A stretch of 64,000 bases of DNA from Gp6-AA40 sp963742105. GTDB lineage: Bacteria; Acidobacteriota; Vicinamibacteria; Vicinamibacterales; UBA2999. The notes under the pieces are model-generated. The model ran no database searches, was not told where the DNA came from, and saw nothing but the letters and a program-made list of their open reading frames with translations. The position numbers were made by a program, and so were the translations under genes. Of this stretch, positions 61,565-64,000 are shown in pieces. The DNA lies in contig CAVUKN010000005.1 in the NCBI GenBank assembly GCA_963742105.1, positions 558,001-622,000 of the forward strand, given 5' to 3'. Positions within the stretch are counted from its first letter, which is position 1. The number at the start of each line of letters is the position of its first letter.

Positions 61565-62155
61565 GTGAACACCCGCCTGATCGTGGCGATTACGGGCGCC
61601 ACGGGCGCCATCTACGGCGTGCGCATCCTGCAGCGGCTACGGGCGGTCGGCGCCGAAACACACCTTGTCCTGAGTCGATGGGGTGCGCGTACGCTGCTGC
61701 ACGAGACATCCTGGTCGCGCGAACAGGTCGAGGGACTCGCGTCTGCCACCTATGCTCCGGCTGACATGGGCGCCGTCATCTCCAGCGGGTCGTTCCGTAC
61801 CGACGGCATGATCATCGCGCCGTGCAGCGCCAAGACACTTGGCGCCATTGCCCATGGCTACGGCGACAACCTCGTGCACCGTGCCGCCGACGTCGTCCTG
61901 AAAGAGCGCCGACGCCTGGTGCTCGCGATCCGTGAGGCGCCGTTGAGCGAGATCCATCTCGAGAACATGCTCAGGCTGTCGCGGATGGGTGCAGTCATCC
62001 TGCCGCCGGTGCCGGCCTTCTACAATCACCCGCAGACCGTCGACGACATCGTGGAGCACACGGTGGCGCGGATCCTCGATCAGTTCGGCATCGAGGTGCC
62101 GTCGGCGATCCGGTGGGCCGGCGAAATGGGCGTCGGGAAGGAGAGCGCTTCTTAG
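61565..62155 (+). CDS. ubiX: Flavin prenyltransferase UbiX
   Basis: This encodes 196 residues from a GTG at 61565 (a TTG at 61559 is the alternative). UbiX makes the prenylated FMN cofactor for UbiD-type decarboxylases. Motifs: LIVAITGATGAIYGVRIL (FMN-phosphate loop), SSGSFRTDGMIIAPCSAKTLGAIAHGYGDNL (the SGSF and PCS segments), LVLAIREAPLSEIHLENMLRLS and LPPVPAFYNHPQTVDDIV. All the usual residues are visible. UbiD itself is not in the window. The stop overlaps the stop of the converging coiled-coil gene by 4 bp. Confidence 0.95.
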   Translation: MNTRLIVAITGATGAIYGVRILQRLRAVGAETHLVLSRWGARTLLHETSWSREQVEGLASATYAPADMGAVISSGSFRTDGMIIAPCSAKTLGAIAHGYGDNLVHRAADVVLKERRRLVLAIREAPLSEIHLENMLRLSRMGAVILPPVPAFYNHPQTVDDIVEHTVARILDQFGIEVPSAIRWAGEMGVGKESAS

Positions 62156-63130
62156 GCGAGCGTCGTCAGCTCGCGTCGCGCCTTGTCGAGTTCGCGCTCC
62201 GCGTCTTCGACCGATTCGGCAGCGGCCTCTGCGCGTTCGGCGACGGCGCGCGCCTCCTGGCGGGCGGATTCCGCATCTGCCGCCGCCTTCTCGTAACGCT
62301 TGTCGATCGCGGCCTTCTCCTTCTCGATCTCGCGCAGGTCCCGTTCGCTTTCCTTCGCCCGCGCGGCCGCCTTCTTCAGGTGGCTTTCTGCCTGCTCCGC
62401 CTGCTTGCGCGCGCCGCGCAAAGCCTGCTCGCTCTGCTGCACGGCCGCCTTTGCCGCCGCGAGCTGCGCCTTCCGCTCCGCCTCGCGTTCACGTTCCTGT
62501 TCCCTGGGGTCCGCCTTTGAGCTGCGTGTCTTCTTCTTCGGCGGCGCCGCCTGCTGGAACGGCAGTACCCGGCTAGGTCCGGTCGTGCCCCCATCTCCGA
62601 CTCTCGGCACGAGCGCGGCCAGCGTCTCGAATCCAGGCGGATCCACATCGTCCGAGAGGCGGCCTGGTCGGGGCGTGTCCGGCAACCCGCCGTAGGTGGC
62701 GAGCGCTTCCAGCGTCGTCGTGACGCGGCGCATCACGTCAGGCGACGGCGAGTGACCGGCGTCGCGCAACACCTGCGCGGAGAGGCGGGACAGGTCCGCC
62801 AGTGCTTCGCGCCTTGATTCCAGCGGGCCGCGGATGTCAGTCGACCGGCCACTCAATTGCGCCGCCTGCGCGGTGCGAAACTGCTGTCCGGCGTCCAGCA
62901 GTTTGTCGAACGCCGGAGCGATGCTTCCAGAACAGCTGATTCACCGTCCATGCCGAGATCGGTGGCTTCTGCAGCCCCTTGACTGCCTCTGCTTCTTCGC
63001 TGCGCCCCGACTTCTTGAGCCGGGACGCAAGCGCGTTGCGGGCGGCCGTGAATTCGGGAAGAGATAACTGATAGAGGGCGTCGACGTCGGCCGCGGCCTC
63101 GTCCCCGGTTGCTGCGCGCTTCCTGCTCAC
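62152..63130 (-). CDS. Coiled-coil protein of unknown function, one frameshift
   Basis: The N-terminal frame from 63130 reads LPEFTAARNALASRLKKSGRSEEAEAVKGLQKPPISAWTVNQLFWKHR; an extra base near 62910 then shifts the frame, and the rest (SAFDKLLDAGQQFRTAQAAQLSGRSTD...) is in the next. Corrected length is about 325 residues. The N-terminal 60 residues match the opening of a widespread uncharacterised family, as I remember it from other Gram-positive and acidobacterial genomes. The C-terminal 130 residues are a long Ala/Glu/Lys/Arg coiled coil. It converges with ubiX. Confidence 0.8.
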
Positions 63131-63162
63131 GTCGCGTTCTCCCGACCTCGGCCACCAGCGTC

Positions 63163-63231
63163 CGAACTTCTGACTTTCGACTCTGACTTCTGACTTCCGA
63201 CTTCTGAACTTTCTGAATTCTGACTTCCGCC
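63163..63231. repeat. CTGACTT heptanucleotide array
   Basis: About eight units of CTGACTT or near variants. The element lies between divergent genes: the coiled-coil gene on the minus strand and the 63323 gene on the plus strand. Confidence 0.85.
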
Positions 63232-63322
63232 CTGCGCCCTGACCTAGTCTGTCACAGGCGCCCGCTATCCTCGGTCATACGGAGCCCGGCCCATGGCGCG
63301 GCCGGCGTAGAGGAGGCAACGA

Positions 63323-63703
63323 ATGGCGCAGGCACTGCAGCACGCGGATCAGGAAGGGCAACTGGCATTCTTTGGAGAGGTGCTGGCACCACCGGTGCGC
63401 CGCGAAGCGCCGGCTCGTCCGTCGGATACGCGACAGGGTGTGCCGCTGTGCGCCGGTTGCCGCGCGAAAGAAGCCCGCTACGGGTTCCGCGAGTCGGATG
63501 ATGACTCCACGACCGATCGTCCCCGCACGCTGTGCTTCGAATGCTTCCGCATGGAACTGACGCACCGGCAGGCGATCTCTGCACGCCTCGCGCGCGGCTG
63601 GAACGCGTCGCAGGCTTCGCTGCCGCTGGAGGACACACTTAACGACCTGACGCGGCGCCGCCGTCGCGCCCAGATCGCGGCGCGCAAGGCGCTCGGGCTG
63701 TAG
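63323..63703 (+). CDS. Small zinc-knuckle protein of unknown function
   Basis: This encodes 126 residues with AGGAGG before ATG. Two Cys pairs, CAGC and CFEC, about 36 residues apart (PLCAGCRAKEARYGF ... TLCFECFRMEL), could bind one zinc ion. The C-terminal third is basic (LTRRRRRAQIAARKALGL) and may bind nucleic acid. No family is recognised. It precedes a Ser/Thr kinase gene on the same strand after a gap of about 180 bp. Confidence 0.75.
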   Translation: MAQALQHADQEGQLAFFGEVLAPPVRREAPARPSDTRQGVPLCAGCRAKEARYGFRESDDDSTTDRPRTLCFECFRMELTHRQAISARLARGWNASQASLPLEDTLNDLTRRRRRAQIAARKALGL

Positions 63704-63849
63704 CCTGGCGCGGCGGGTTCTTCGCCGATTCTGGACGCCTGATTCTCCAGTCTTCACCGCGACGCTGGGGCGCGCCGTGATTCGCGACGCGCACCCACAG
63801 TGACGCGCGCACGACGCGCGGAACCGCTCGACGGTGCAAGCCCGGCCGA

Positions 63850-63855
63850 TATAAT
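63850..63855 (+). promoter_or_regulatory. Possible -10 box (TATAAT)
   Basis: A perfect TATAAT lies 28 nt before the ATG at 63884. The -35 region is not convincing. The surrounding 63704-63883 stretch holds no gene. Confidence 0.45.
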
Positions 63856-63883
63856 CCGCCGGCATGGGGCTCGGCAGTTTCGG

Positions 63884-64000
63884 ATGATCGGTTCCACACT
63901 CCGACAATACGTCATCACCTCCAAGCTCGGCGAAGGAGGCATGGGAGTGGTGTGGAGGGCGAGGGCACATCCTCGGACGAGACGTCGCCCTCAAAGTGCT
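63884..64000 (+). CDS. Ser/Thr protein kinase, N-terminal part (cut by the window end, frameshifted)
   Basis: The frame from the ATG at 63884 gives GSTLRQYVITSKLGEGGMGVVWRAR, the glycine-rich loop of PknB-type kinases. One extra base near 63965 then breaks it; in the next frame ILGRDVALKV carries the ATP-binding Lys. The rest lies outside the window. This is the second kinase of the type found at 39.8-41.3 kb. Confidence 0.85.
   Translation, partial: MIGSTLRQYVITSKLGEGGMGVVWRARAHPRTRRRPQSA

Noticed and set aside
101..63231. CRISPR array
   Set aside because: The intergenic arrays have units of about 7 nt without 30-nt spacers or cas genes, so they are not CRISPR.

Overview
This 64 kb window is a high-GC bacterial chromosome segment that most resembles an Acidobacteriota genome, probably of the Vicinamibacteria type. 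This is inferred from the gene families, not from a marker search. They include a VWFA-related protein of the acidobacterial type, an ECF sigma factor of the TIGR02999 type overlapping a membrane Ser/Thr kinase, Oar-like TonB-dependent receptors, an ASPIC/UnbV FG-GAP protein, PQQ-type beta-propeller dehydrogenases and reaction-centre-type c cytochromes.

Layout. 1-5.6 kb: tail of an ABC transporter, an outer-membrane barrel coupled to a glycine-rich BACON lipoprotein, a NIPSNAP-like protein, a GH19 lysozyme/chitinase and small exported or unknown proteins. 5.8-9.8 kb: tRNA-Ser(CGA), tadA, and a GAF-glycogen phosphorylase fusion. 10.0-16.6 kb: a metacaspase convergent with a 1642-residue protein carrying two alpha/beta hydrolase domains and a CHAT protease domain. 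16.7-26 kb: c-type cytochromes, an ABC exporter, an LPMO-like secreted protein, a B12/radical-SAM enzyme, a BON-LysM protein, msrB and a cupredoxin-like/cytochrome cluster. 26-34 kb: an overlapping histidine kinase/response regulator/CRTAC1 operon followed by a TonB receptor and an APC permease. 34-42 kb: PQQ dehydrogenase, VWFA protein, receiver protein, Ser/Thr kinase, ECF sigma factor and cyclophilin. 42.5-49 kb: glgB, a MoxR ATPase with a metallopeptidase/VWA partner and a membrane protein, and a PfkB kinase. 49.1-50.1 kb: a decayed IS256-family element. 50-64 kb: SpoU methyltransferase, a LytS/LytTR two-component pair, a DRE-TIM synthase with two MetE-like proteins, malate synthase, pheA, rhomboid, ubiX, a coiled-coil protein and the start of another Ser/Thr kinase.

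Two features run through the whole window. First, about half of the gaps between genes contain tandem repeats with a period of about 7 nt (units such as TTGGGAG, CTTTGGT, AATCAGG, GGTAGCT, AAAGTTA, AACGGGG, CTGACTT), often as inverted pairs that could fold into long hairpins. I count about 25 such arrays or related palindromes. Some now supply the start codon, ribosome-binding site or C-terminus of neighbouring genes. Second, about a dozen genes are interrupted by single-base frameshifts, nearly all one-base insertions and several in short C or T runs. This suggests residual sequencing error more than real gene decay.

The strongest candidates for undescribed biology are the repeat/hairpin elements and the CHAT-double-hydrolase/metacaspase locus. 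The DRE-TIM plus MetE-like operon is a weaker third.
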